Shown here: positions 26,627-36,048 of the stretch, piece after piece
Layout of the letters: each line of letters opens with the position of its first letter
How positions within the stretch are numbered: the first letter of the stretch is position 1
Assembly (NCBI RefSeq): GCF_013388255.1
Contig: NZ_CP058215.1
Location: 2,347,332-2,411,331 of the forward strand
Direction: 5' to 3'
Length of the DNA: 64,000 bases
DNA from: Methanolobus zinderi
Lineage (GTDB): Archaea > Halobacteriota > Methanosarcinia > Methanosarcinales > Methanosarcinaceae
Position numbers and translations under genes: made by a program
The notes under the pieces: generated by a model
The model's database searches: none
The model's input: the letters and a program-made list of their open reading frames with translations, nothing else
Told to the model about the DNA's origin: nothing

Positions 26627-28231
26627 TCACACTGCCGCAAAGTCTGTCCTGGAGTTCCTTTCCTCGCATATTGCAGAATAAATATCCTCCCTGTTGAGAG
26701 ACCTCGGGTGATAGTAGCTGCCACCACTCTGCATGGCTACTTCCTGTGAAAGTGTTGAACCATTCTCACTAATGTCTATGACAAGCAGATTGATGTGATA
26801 ATTGGATATCTGCCTGCAGACCTGCATGATCTCACGCCTTATATTGCCACCAAGATTCAGGGAACTGTTTGCCGTTCCATCCGTGACGAGTATCATAATC
26901 GGAACTGCGGAGGGTTCTTTTTTCAGCTCTCTCAGAAGAGTATCCAGTCCTGTAAGCATACCCGATGCAAGGGGTGTCGTACCTCCGAAGGGTACCTTTT
27001 CAAGATAGCGTTTGGCAGCTTCCACTGACGATGTAAATGGAAGTACCAGTTCTGCGGACCTGCCACAATAGGTCACCAGGGACACCCTATCACGTTTCTG
27101 GTAGGCGTCTTTCAGCAGGGCTATGACCACATCCGTTGTGATCCTTATCTTCTCATGGTCATCCATGGAACCGGAAGTGTCAAAGACTATATTTATCAGG
27201 CTGGAAATACGCCTTCTGCGTACCTTTTCTCTTATATCGCTCTTTTTGATCTCGATCTTCCCGTCCTTTGCATGATGTGCCGCCGCTCTTACCGTTGGTG
27301 CTATCGCGATATCCGTTATCTTCTCTCCGGGCATCCTGTACCTGACATAGCGACCACGCTTACCCTTGGTCAGCACTTCAGCACGTCTGCCGGACTTGAG
27401 CCTGCCCGAAGCAAGCCTCTTTTTCTGGGAATTTCTGGCAAAATCGTTGAGTATCTTTCCCACAACCCGGTCATCCTGAAGATCCTTTTTAATCTTTTCT
27501 GGCATCTTATCCGGGGCGATATCATCCTGTTCCTGTGAAGATACGACGTCATCAGATTCGTACTCCCCGCCTGGAACATAGATCCTGGGAGTCAGTTCCA
27601 CGACAACTCCGGTATCACTATCCGAAGCTGGCCGGGAGAATATCTCAGAACAATCCCCGTCCTGCGGCCGCAGTATTTCATCTCTGCCATCAGGCAGGTC
27701 TTTAGTCTCAGAGTAAGCCGGACCCAGTTCTATTTCCATCATGGAACTGTCATCACCTTCCTCCGGAACATCAGGCGAGCTTTCTTCCGGAGAAACATTC
27801 TCCGAAACCAAATCGAACTCATTGTTAACAGTTACTTCATTACCCGCCTCTTCAGTGAGCGTTTTATCTTCAGGGGTTTCGTCTTCCTTAATCTCCTCGA
27901 TACCTTCGGATAGAGAATCGCCCATCCCGAATATAGCGGGATCATAGGAAGCATCTCCCTGCAGAAATGGTTTGAAGAAAAGAACCGGGTCCACTTTCAG
28001 GTGATCGGAATCGGCTATTAAGTAAACAGACTCAATCTCTGCAGGCCTTAGCTGTTCGATATTCAGATACAGCAAATTGTAGAGCGTATCCGTATCCACC
28101 TTTGAGATATCGGATACGGATCTTCCGGGAATGCGCAGACCGAGTACAGGTTCATCTACATACATAACTCTGATGTCATATTTCCCTGACAGGTTCCTGC
28201 GCAGGCGCAGGACGGTTTCTTCACTGCTCAT
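26627..28231 (-). CDS. VWA-domain chelatase subunit (ChlD/BchD-like)
   Basis: The 534-residue product has an N-terminal region about 1-100 with an ATPase-lid character, a long acidic Asp/Glu/Ser/Pro-rich middle (about 105-245), and a C-terminal VWA domain with a full MIDAS site (VFDTSGSMDDHEKI near 345, LVTDGTAN near 435). This matches the D subunit of Mg/Co-chelatase-type complexes, working with the AAA+ I subunit encoded 13 bp upstream. The AAA module seen in bacterial ChlD is largely missing. Metal and tetrapyrrole are not determined; cobalt insertion is plausible in a methanogen. Ribosome site GGAGGCCGGGT. Confidence 0.85.
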   Translation of the reverse strand: MSSEETVLRLRRNLSGKYDIRVMYVDEPVLGLRIPGRSVSDISKVDTDTLYNLLYLNIEQLRPAEIESVYLIADSDHLKVDPVLFFKPFLQGDASYDPAIFGMGDSLSEGIEEIKEDETPEDKTLTEEAGNEVTVNNEFDLVSENVSPEESSPDVPEEGDDSSMMEIELGPAYSETKDLPDGRDEILRPQDGDCSEIFSRPASDSDTGVVVELTPRIYVPGGEYESDDVVSSQEQDDIAPDKMPEKIKKDLQDDRVVGKILNDFARNSQKKRLASGRLKSGRRAEVLTKGKRGRYVRYRMPGEKITDIAIAPTVRAAAHHAKDGKIEIKKSDIREKVRRRRISSLINIVFDTSGSMDDHEKIRITTDVVIALLKDAYQKRDRVSLVTYCGRSAELVLPFTSSVEAAKRYLEKVPFGGTTPLASGMLTGLDTLLRELKKEPSAVPIMILVTDGTANSSLNLGGNIRREIMQVCRQISNYHINLLVIDISENGSTLSQEVAMQSGGSYYHPRSLNREDIYSAICEERNSRTDFAAV

Positions 28232-28244
28232 ACCCGGCCTCCTT

Positions 28245-29366
28245 TCAGATATTGCCCTCGACTACCGCACGTAGCTGGTCCGCGCTGAATTCCTCTTCCT
28301 CGAACGGCTTCTTGCGCATCCTGTGAGGCAGGACCATCTCTGCGGCCTCGATAATATCGTCATTTGTGATACGTTCCCGTCCTTCATAAGCTGCATTGGT
28401 GCGGGCCGCACGCTCTATCATGATATCTGCACGATGTCCGTCCACATTGAAAGCGATACATATCTCGGCTATGGTACGCAGGTTCTCCCTTGTGGTGCTC
28501 ACCCTCGGGAGAAGCTGTACTGCCTTTAGTATCTTTGAGCGCAGTTTTTCCTGCTCGGTCTCGAACTCACGGATGAAATGCTTCGGATCATCGTTGAACT
28601 GGTTTCTCCTTTCAACGATCTCGATACGCTGCTCCACATCGAAGATACCCGTGACCTCCACCTGCAGGGCAATCCTGTCGAGCAGTTGCGGCCTGAGCTC
28701 ACCCTCTTCTGGGTTCATACTGCCGACAATTATGAAGTTTGCAGGATGGCTTACACTCACACCCTCACGCTCCACGGTGTTCACACCCATTGCTGCAGCA
28801 TCGAGCAGGGCATCCACCACGAAATCGTCAAGCAGGTTGATCTCATCCACATAGAGAATTCCCCTGTTGGCCTGAGCGAGTATGCCCGGATCGAATGCCT
28901 GGACACCCTGGCGGACCGCCTTTTCGATATCAAGACTGCCCACAACCCTGTCTTCCGTGGCACCGACAGGCAGATCCACAACCTTCATCTGGCGCTTGTG
29001 CACCCGGAGGTTGCCGTTCATTTTCTTTTCCATGCATTCCCAGCAGAACTTATCAGAATCTGCGGGATCGCAGTTGAACCGACATCCTTCTATCACCTCG
29101 ATCTCAGGCAGTACCTCTGCCAGTCCCCTGATAGCGGTCGATTTAGCTGTTCCTTTCTGACCGCGTATAAGCACACCGCCGATCGACGGATTGATTGTGT
29201 TCAGAATCAGGGCACGAAGCATTTTCTGCTGACCCACGATGGCAGATACGGGATACAGAACCCTTTCCGTCCTGGTAGCTGTTTTTGCAACTTCCTCCGG
29301 TGAAACCGCAGGAGTTTCTGTTTGCTTTGGGACCTCTTTTATGGTCCCGCTGATATTCAGGCTCAT
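28245..29366 (-). CDS. AAA+ chelatase subunit (ChlI/BchI-like)
   Basis: The 373-residue AAA+ ATPase has Walker [10 protein letters not shown] near residue 65, a Cys cluster CRFNCDP-x7-CWEC near 98-116, Walker [21 protein letters not shown] and sensor [17 protein letters not shown], all typical of magnesium-chelatase subunit I. It drives metal insertion together with the VWA subunit downstream. The large tetrapyrrole-binding subunit (ChlH/CobN) is not in this window. AGGAGATAAA lies before the ATG. Confidence 0.92.
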   Translation of the reverse strand: MSLNISGTIKEVPKQTETPAVSPEEVAKTATRTERVLYPVSAIVGQQKMLRALILNTINPSIGGVLIRGQKGTAKSTAIRGLAEVLPEIEVIEGCRFNCDPADSDKFCWECMEKKMNGNLRVHKRQMKVVDLPVGATEDRVVGSLDIEKAVRQGVQAFDPGILAQANRGILYVDEINLLDDFVVDALLDAAAMGVNTVEREGVSVSHPANFIIVGSMNPEEGELRPQLLDRIALQVEVTGIFDVEQRIEIVERRNQFNDDPKHFIREFETEQEKLRSKILKAVQLLPRVSTTRENLRTIAEICIAFNVDGHRADIMIERAARTNAAYEGRERITNDDIIEAAEMVLPHRMRKKPFEEEEFSADQLRAVVEGNI

Positions 29367-29406
29367 TTTATCTCCTTCCTGAGCAAAGAATCCTTTATGA
29401 TCGTAA

Positions 29407-29814
29407 TTACAGGTACCTCAGTATAATCGCGGATATCAGTGCCATAAAGAGCAATACAAGTCCCACGGCAAAGAGTCCGAAGAGGATTTTCCTGTGTATC
29501 TTCTTTTCCTCATCCTGTGAAAGTCCGTTAAGTTCGTACAATGCATATGCCGTCGAAAGCAGGAAGACCATTGATGACAATAGCAGAAGCGAACCTGCGA
29601 CAACGATATATTCGGCAGTCCATGTCAGCGTCTCTGCTGTCAGAAGATCAATGAAGAAATCCTTACCGTTCCTCTCATAGGCGGCAGTGATCCACATCAT
29701 CGTATATGCGATCTCTGCGGCACTGAGAATAACAGAACATATAGCAGTCGACAGTAGTGTGATCATCGTCCCTATGTCAGGGATCTTCAGATCAATATTC
29801 CATTCATCACCCAC
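29407..29814 (-). CDS. Membrane protein of unknown function upstream of chlI
   Basis: The 135-residue product has about four hydrophobic segments (near 12-45, 65-95 and 108-133) with a charged loop DEEKKIHRK near 103. GTG start at 29814 with AAGGTGAAAAT before it. It lies 40 bp upstream of chlI on the same strand, so a link to the chelatase is possible but unproven. Family not recognised. Confidence 0.7.
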   Translation of the reverse strand: MGDEWNIDLKIPDIGTMITLLSTAICSVILSAAEIAYTMMWITAAYERNGKDFFIDLLTAETLTWTAEYIVVAGSLLLLSSMVFLLSTAYALYELNGLSQDEEKKIHRKILFGLFAVGLVLLFMALISAIILRYL

Positions 29815-29963
29815 ATTTTCACCTTGCAGTTTTTATAAAATTATTCGTTAAAGCGGATTTCAATTACATCTGCAAGTATTTAGTGATTAAAATAATAAAA
29901 ACGTATTTATTAAATAAACTGTCAGAGTTAAAAAACAAGAACCTTGAATTTCTGTATAAATGG

Positions 29964-30848
29964 TTAGATTTCCATAAGAACACGAAAACCACGGTCATAG
30001 TCGGCGTCTTCCGTATCATCATAGGTACGGTAAGCACAGCCACAATACCGAGGAGTGCTACTCCAACTTCCACCGCGTAAAACCCTTTTGACGTTAAGAT
30101 CTATTTGCAGGCTAGCATCACCAGAAGCACCAACATCTGGATCTATCTTTTCAAAAGCACTACCATTATCAGGTGTACCGAGATAGGAGTCATGATAGAT
30201 ATCCTGACACCATTCATGCACATTTCCATGCATATCATACAGACCCCAGAGATTCGCTTTCTTCCAGCCAACCGGATGAGTTCGATCTCCCGGCTGATCA
30301 CCATTATATGGATCTGTATCATACCAGGCATAGTCATCCAGATAGGATGCACTATCACCAAAGGAGTAGAAGGTAGTAGTGCCAGCCCTGCAGGCATACT
30401 CCCACTCGGATTCAGAAGGAAGCCGGTACTTATCAGTCCCTTCCATTTCGTTCAGCCTCTTAACGAATTCCTGTGCATCATTCCATGAGACCTGTTCCAC
30501 CGGATTGTTATCACCATCAAAATAAGAAGAGTTATAACCCATTACCATAACCCACTGTTCCTGGGTGACCTCGTACTTACCAAGATAATAGGATTCACCG
30601 ATGGTTACTTTACGAACAGGACCTGCCCGGCCATCTCCGGAACCCATCATGAACTCACCTGCGGGTATTTCAACGAAATCCATACCAATGGAATTAGTGT
30701 GATCAACGCGAGCAGCAACTTCAGCAGGAGGATCAACAGGAGCTTTGTCTGGCTCATTAAGCTCTGAGAGACCAAACCAGAAAGCATTGACTAAGAGAAG
30801 CAACCATAAAAGTACCAGTATTCTCTTGCCATATCTCTTTTTGGCCAT
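29964..30848 (-). CDS. Membrane-anchored SUMF1/FGE-sulfatase-domain protein
   Basis: The 294-residue product has an N-terminal signal anchor (residues 8-28) and a formylglycine-generating-enzyme-type domain from about 50: MDFVEIPAGEFMMGS, EVTQEQWVMVMGYNSSYF, PVEQVSWNDAQEFVKRLN, RLPSESEWEYACRAGT, HPVGWKKANLWGLYDMHGNVHEWCQD and RVLRGGSW...GFRVLMEI. Some members oxidise Cys to formylglycine, but many archaeal ones have only a presumed binding or enzyme role. No sulfatase is nearby. Probably leaderless (TATA-like ATTATAT about 25 nt upstream). Confidence 0.9.
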   Translation of the reverse strand: MAKKRYGKRILVLLWLLLLVNAFWFGLSELNEPDKAPVDPPAEVAARVDHTNSIGMDFVEIPAGEFMMGSGDGRAGPVRKVTIGESYYLGKYEVTQEQWVMVMGYNSSYFDGDNNPVEQVSWNDAQEFVKRLNEMEGTDKYRLPSESEWEYACRAGTTTFYSFGDSASYLDDYAWYDTDPYNGDQPGDRTHPVGWKKANLWGLYDMHGNVHEWCQDIYHDSYLGTPDNGSAFEKIDPDVGASGDASLQIDLNVKRVLRGGSWSSTPRYCGCAYRTYDDTEDADYDRGFRVLMEI

Positions 30849-30922
30849 TATGTTTGATAAAAATTGGATATTACATATAATTTCCTGCAGAAAGTAAATG
30901 GATTCACAAGATACTGTTAAAA

Positions 30923-31846
30923 CTAGCGCATGACGTCAAACTCACGGAGAATCAACTCCGAAAGCCCCACACTAACATCCACGGACCTCATCATGGTATC
31001 CGCACGCACCACTTTGCAGCCTGCATCTTCAAAAGCATCATCCTGCGTAGTATCCTTTTCGTCTATAATAAAGGTGTCCAGGAACTCCCTGTAGAAAGCC
31101 GCAACACCTGCCGAAGATACATCCAAGCTCCTGGCCTGCATCAATTTTCCGGCCGGACCGCTCACCGCTTCATTTCCTATAATGGGACTTACAGCGATCA
31201 CTTTCTTATTCCTGAGGATATCCGTCATGCCTGGAATCGCTATAATAGGACCGATGCTTGTTATGGGATTGCTTGGCCCGATCAGTACCTCATCTTCGTT
31301 TTCCAGAGCCTTCATGACCTCAGGCGATATGGTGGCAGCAGCAATACCTTCCTGGAAAACTTCCAGAACCTCAGGTTCTCCGCGTTCACCTATCCAGAAA
31401 TCCTGAAAATGCATCCTTCCTGCTGGTGTGACGATTGTTGTTGATACCGGGTCATCCGACATGGGCAGGACCCTGGCTTTTATGCCCATAGATTCTGATA
31501 ACTTAATAATAGCTTCAGATAGCGTATACCCTTTACGCAGATAGTCCGAGCGGATGATATGGGTTGCGCGGTCAAGATCACCGAGCATCATTCTTTCCTT
31601 GTGCCCGAGAGCCTTCATGGCCTCATGGGTACGATAGGTGTCACCTTCGATTCCCCACCATTTCTTCAGGTCGATCCTGTCGGAGAAGAGATAAAGTACC
31701 GTATCAATATCAGGCGTGACAAGGTTCCCGGATACCCACAGGTCCTCTGCGGTGTTCACCACTACCGTGATTTCCTGCTCGGGAATTATTCTGCGAAGTC
31801 CGTTCAAGAGTTTTGGTGTGCCTGTGCCGCCTGAGAAGATTATCAT
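30923..31846 (-). CDS. cofD: 2-phospho-L-lactate transferase CofD
   Basis: The 307-residue enzyme joins the lactyl-phospho moiety of the activated guanylyl precursor to the deazaflavin Fo, making F420-0. Family motifs: FSGGTGTPKLLNGLRRI at the N-terminus, VVNTAEDLWVSGNLVTPDIDTVLYL, GDLDRATHIIRSDYLRKG and GPSNPITSIGPIIAIPG. F420 is the hydride carrier of methanogenesis. AGGTGAAAAA precedes the ATG. Divergent from mutS. Confidence 0.96.
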   Translation of the reverse strand: MIIFSGGTGTPKLLNGLRRIIPEQEITVVVNTAEDLWVSGNLVTPDIDTVLYLFSDRIDLKKWWGIEGDTYRTHEAMKALGHKERMMLGDLDRATHIIRSDYLRKGYTLSEAIIKLSESMGIKARVLPMSDDPVSTTIVTPAGRMHFQDFWIGERGEPEVLEVFQEGIAAATISPEVMKALENEDEVLIGPSNPITSIGPIIAIPGMTDILRNKKVIAVSPIIGNEAVSGPAGKLMQARSLDVSSAGVAAFYREFLDTFIIDEKDTTQDDAFEDAGCKVVRADTMMRSVDVSVGLSELILREFDVMR

Positions 31847-32011
31847 TTTTTCACCTGTAAACTGTCAGAATTTATACGGCAAAACGTATCCAAACAATAA
31901 AAACGATACTGAAAATTGAAGATGGATAGAGAGCCTTTGCCACATCTTCCAATGCAAACACAAAAATACTAACACCCAGATAGTCTGGGAAAAAATCATT
32001 TGACGATTATT

Positions 32012-34672
32012 ATGAAAAAGCTGACCCCTGCCATGCAGCAGTATTATGCTGCCAAGGAAGAGCATAAGGATGCCCTCATATTCTTCAGGATGGGGGATTT
32101 CTACGAATCCTTCGGAGAGGATGCAAAGACAATAGCAAGAGAGCTTGATATAACGCTTACCACCCGCGGAAAGGGAAAGGATGGGGAAAAGATGCCCCTT
32201 GCAGGTATCCCCTACCATGCCATTGACAATTATCTCCCGCGGCTTATCAAGAAAGGCTACAAGGTAGCCATATGCGAGCAGCTTGAGGACCCGAAGCAGG
32301 CAAAGGGCGTTGTTAAGCGCGGTGTTGTCAGGGTGGTCACCCCGGGTACAGCCATCGATCCCTCCATGTTCGCGGACGCATCCAGTAACTATCTCATGGC
32401 CCTGTACGGAGAGGATAAGGATTTCGGGCTGGCCTGCCTGGACATATCCACAGGAGAGTTCCTCACAACACAGCTTACGGATGAGGCACCCTATGACCGG
32501 ATAGCCAGCGAGGTCGCCCGTATGCGCCCCTCCGAGTGCATCATGCCGCCTTCACTTAAAGAAGATGAGAAACTGCTGGAGCGTTTCAGGGAACTGAAGA
32601 TCATCATCCATGAATATGATGAGTACGCCTTTGAGGAGGGGACTGCAAACAAACTCCTGACAGAGCACTTCAATGTGTCCACACTTGAAGGAATGGGATG
32701 CAGTGAGCTTCCATTTGCAGTATCATCCGCCGGAGCGGCACTAAAGTATGCGGTTGATACCCAGATGAGGGAACTCTCACATGTACAGCATCTCAAGACC
32801 TATTTTGATTCCGAGTTCATGGTGCTTGATGCCATCACCCTTCGCAATCTCGAGATCGTAAAGAACGTACGGGGGGAGGGAAATGACTCCACTTTATTGA
32901 ATGTTCTGGATGAGACAAAGACACCCATGGGCAGCAGGCTGTTGCAGAAATGGCTGCTAAAACCTCTTATCTCAGTGGATGAGATCAATGACAGGCTTGA
33001 CGCTGTCGCGGAACTTGAATCCAATACACTTGTGCGTTTTGACCTGCGGTCACACCTGTCTCAGGTAAAGGACATGGAAAGGCTGGTTGGAAGGGTGATG
33101 TATGGTAACTCGAATGCAAGGGACCTCATATCCCTGCAAAGATCACTCGAGGCAGTACCGCAGATTATCGAATCACTAAAAGAATGTCCTGATTCCAACC
33201 TTCTGAAAGATGTTGCTTCGGAACTCTTATCCTTCACCGAACTTGACGAGCTTGAAGACTTGATAGACAGGGCTATAGTTGAAGAGCCTCCGGTGAGTGT
33301 CAGGGACGGAGGAATGATAAAATCCGGCTACAATGAAAGGCTTGACGAGCTTAAGAGCCTTTCAAAGGACGGGAAACACTGGATTGCTGAGTTCCAGCAG
33401 AAAGAGCGTGACAGGACAGGGATCAAATCACTCAAGGTCGGCTACAACAAAGTATTCGGCTACTATCTCGAGGTCACAAAGGCCAATATATCCCAGGTTC
33501 CGGACGACTATATACGCAAGCAGACAATGACAAATGCCGAAAGGTTCTACACCCCGGAACTAAAGGAGCGTGAGAGCGAGATACTGTCTGCTGACGACAA
33601 GGCCACAGCCCTTGAATATGAACTGTTCTGCGAGCTTAATTCCATCGTTGCAGAGCATGCACAGCAATTGCAGAATACCGCATTCATGATAGGGACTCTG
33701 GACGTGCTTGCAAACCTGGCGGAAGTGGCGGCAAACAACAATTACGTACGCCCTGCAATTACCAGTGACTGCAGGATGCTCATAAGGGACGGCAGGCACC
33801 CGGTCGTGGAAAACTCAACACCTGGAGGTTTTGTACCCAACGATACCGAAATGGACTGCCAGAACAATCAGTTCATGCTGATCACAGGACCGAACATGGC
33901 AGGTAAGTCCACGTACATGCGCCAGATAGCGATGATTGTGATAATGGCACAGGCAGGCTCTTTTGTACCTGCATCCCATGCTTCCATCGGTATTGTGGAC
34001 CGCGTGTTCACAAGGGTCGGGGCCTTTGACGATCTTGCCAGCGGACAGAGTACCTTCATGGTGGAAATGGTGGAACTTGCCAATATCCTGAACAATGCAA
34101 CCCCTAAAAGCCTGGTTTTGCTTGATGAGGTTGGCAGGGGTACAAGTACCTACGACGGATACAGCATTGCAAGGGCCGTGGTGGAATATATCCATAACAA
34201 AGGCAGGGTTGGCGTACGCTCACTCTTTGCCACTCACTATCACCAGCTAACGGATCTCGAAGCCGCCCTGAAAAGGGTGAAGAACTTCCACATCGCAGTA
34301 AAGGAAGAAGGTGACGAGCTGGTATTCCTGCGAAAGATCGTTCCCGGTGCAACCGACAAGAGCTACGGTATCCATGTTGCAAGGATTGCAGGCGTCCCGC
34401 ATAATGTTACCAGCAGGGCAAAGGAAATACTGGAGGACATAGAGAATGAGAGCGCAATCGGAAACGGCAACAGGGCGGACAGGAAAAAACGCAGCAGCGC
34501 CAAATATACGCAGGTCGTCCTCTTTGACCAGAACGCATCAGGAGAAGAGCAGGAACCTGATCCTGTAATTGAGGATATAAAGGCTCTTGACATCAATTCA
34601 CTGACACCCCTTGAAGCACTCAACGAGCTGAACAGGATCAAGGATAAACTCTCGGGAAAAAGGGAAAAATAA
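32012..34672 (+). CDS. mutS: DNA mismatch repair protein MutS
   Basis: The 886-residue product is bacterial-type MutS1 with all domains: mismatch-binding N-terminus including the F-Y-E motif (FFRMGDFYESFGED near 28), connector, lever and clamp, ATPase (Walker A GPNMAGKST near 626, LLDEVGRGTSTYDG) and a C-terminal helical end. It recognises mismatches with MutL, encoded 1.4 kb downstream. ATG 32012 is preferred; a TTG at 32000 is in frame. MutS/MutL in mesophilic methanosarcina and haloarchaea are held to be acquired from bacteria. Confidence 0.97.
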   Translation: MKKLTPAMQQYYAAKEEHKDALIFFRMGDFYESFGEDAKTIARELDITLTTRGKGKDGEKMPLAGIPYHAIDNYLPRLIKKGYKVAICEQLEDPKQAKGVVKRGVVRVVTPGTAIDPSMFADASSNYLMALYGEDKDFGLACLDISTGEFLTTQLTDEAPYDRIASEVARMRPSECIMPPSLKEDEKLLERFRELKIIIHEYDEYAFEEGTANKLLTEHFNVSTLEGMGCSELPFAVSSAGAALKYAVDTQMRELSHVQHLKTYFDSEFMVLDAITLRNLEIVKNVRGEGNDSTLLNVLDETKTPMGSRLLQKWLLKPLISVDEINDRLDAVAELESNTLVRFDLRSHLSQVKDMERLVGRVMYGNSNARDLISLQRSLEAVPQIIESLKECPDSNLLKDVASELLSFTELDELEDLIDRAIVEEPPVSVRDGGMIKSGYNERLDELKSLSKDGKHWIAEFQQKERDRTGIKSLKVGYNKVFGYYLEVTKANISQVPDDYIRKQTMTNAERFYTPELKERESEILSADDKATALEYELFCELNSIVAEHAQQLQNTAFMIGTLDVLANLAEVAANNNYVRPAITSDCRMLIRDGRHPVVENSTPGGFVPNDTEMDCQNNQFMLITGPNMAGKSTYMRQIAMIVIMAQAGSFVPASHASIGIVDRVFTRVGAFDDLASGQSTFMVEMVELANILNNATPKSLVLLDEVGRGTSTYDGYSIARAVVEYIHNKGRVGVRSLFATHYHQLTDLEAALKRVKNFHIAVKEEGDELVFLRKIVPGATDKSYGIHVARIAGVPHNVTSRAKEILEDIENESAIGNGNRADRKKRSSAKYTQVVLFDQNASGEEQEPDPVIEDIKALDINSLTPLEALNELNRIKDKLSGKREK

Positions 34673-34699
34673 GTGAGAGCCTAAGCCTACATATCGGTT

Positions 34700-35887
34700 T
34701 TACTCATCGGCAACAACACCGATACTTCTTTTTTGTAATAACATCCAGGAAAACAGCACAAAGGCACCGCAGCCAAGGGCAATGGCACCCAGTATATCGA
34801 TCCGGTTCATCCAGTTCTGGGATACAACCCACATACCCAGACCTCCCAGGGTGAAATAGGTAAATATCAACAGGGAGGATGCAGCACCCGCATCCTTGCG
34901 AACCTGTTCCAATACCAGGTGATTGCTTGGCGGTCTGCTAATACCGATTGAATAAGTGATCATTGCCATGGGTATGGCAAAGCTCCAAGGACCGTGCTGC
35001 CCTGTTACCAGGATCAGGATACCTCCCAGCAGGATGCCTCCAAAACCGGCGGTCATCAGATACTTTGAATCCGTTCTCTGAGATATTTTCAGGCATGACA
35101 TGGAGCCGGCCATCAGGGCCAGGGCATTGAACGCGAACAGGTAGCTGAAAGTCTGCTCGCTCAGACCGAATCCGTTGATGTAAAGATCCGAGGAACCTGC
35201 AACGAAACTGTACAATGGCAGAAGACTGACGGACATGACCAGGACCATGACAATGTAACTTTTGTTGAGCAGGAGATTCCCATAGGAGTGCATGACCTTT
35301 GACAGAGGGGTTTGCGAGAACTCTTTCAGTGTCTCAGGCGTCCTTATTACACCTAGAAGGCCAAGTACACCCATCATACCCTGGGTAAAGAATATCCAGT
35401 GCCATGAAAGGTAGATCAGTATCCATCCTCCCACTATCGGGGCGAACATGGGAGCCAGGGCCATGATGATCGCGATATAGGCAAGTATCCTTTCCCTCTC
35501 TTTTCCGGAAAAGATGTCCTTGGTCATGGCCATTGACAGGGAAGCGCTGGCTGCAGCCCCTGCGGCCTGCAGTATGCGAAATGATATCAGTGTAGCAGCA
35601 CTGTTTGCCACCGCACAGAGCATGCTGGCAAGTATATAGAGTAAAATACCGGCTATCAACGGTCTCCTGCGGCCGTACCTGTCAGAGATTGGTCCGTAGA
35701 AGAGCAGGAAAAAACCATAGGTTACAAAAAAGGATATCAGTATCAGATTGACCACTGCCAGAGGCTGGTCCCATATTACTGCAAGAGAAGGAATTGCCGG
35801 CAGGATCATATCCGTGGAAAATGCCGGGAAGGCTGTTAAAAGTGCAAGTAGAGGTACTATTTTTTTAAGTTCTCCGGGATTACTCAT
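34700..35887 (-). CDS. MFS transporter, Bcr/CflA-like multidrug type
   Basis: The 395-residue product has about 12 membrane segments and the major-facilitator motif A variant GPISDRYGRRRPLIAGILLY after TM2, plus motif C-like GWILIYLSWHWIFF, as in Bcr/CflA drug or small-molecule exporters. Substrate unknown. It lies between mutS and mutL on the opposite strand, interrupting what in bacteria is often a mutSL pair. AAGGTTTTAG lies before the ATG. Confidence 0.9.
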   Translation of the reverse strand: MSNPGELKKIVPLLALLTAFPAFSTDMILPAIPSLAVIWDQPLAVVNLILISFFVTYGFFLLFYGPISDRYGRRRPLIAGILLYILASMLCAVANSAATLISFRILQAAGAAASASLSMAMTKDIFSGKERERILAYIAIIMALAPMFAPIVGGWILIYLSWHWIFFTQGMMGVLGLLGVIRTPETLKEFSQTPLSKVMHSYGNLLLNKSYIVMVLVMSVSLLPLYSFVAGSSDLYINGFGLSEQTFSYLFAFNALALMAGSMSCLKISQRTDSKYLMTAGFGGILLGGILILVTGQHGPWSFAIPMAMITYSIGISRPPSNHLVLEQVRKDAGAASSLLIFTYFTLGGLGMWVVSQNWMNRIDILGAIALGCGAFVLFSWMLLQKRSIGVVADE

Positions 35888-36048
35888 CTAAAACCTTCTG
35901 TGTTTATGGAGTCCCTACAAACATGAACAGATATAATACTTGCTGATAGTACCCATTTGTTAGCGTATAAGAATAAAGGAAAACTATGTGTATTCCAGGA
36001 TACCTTTTGAGTTAATAATGTAAATCTGTGAAATAAGAGGAAAGTAAA

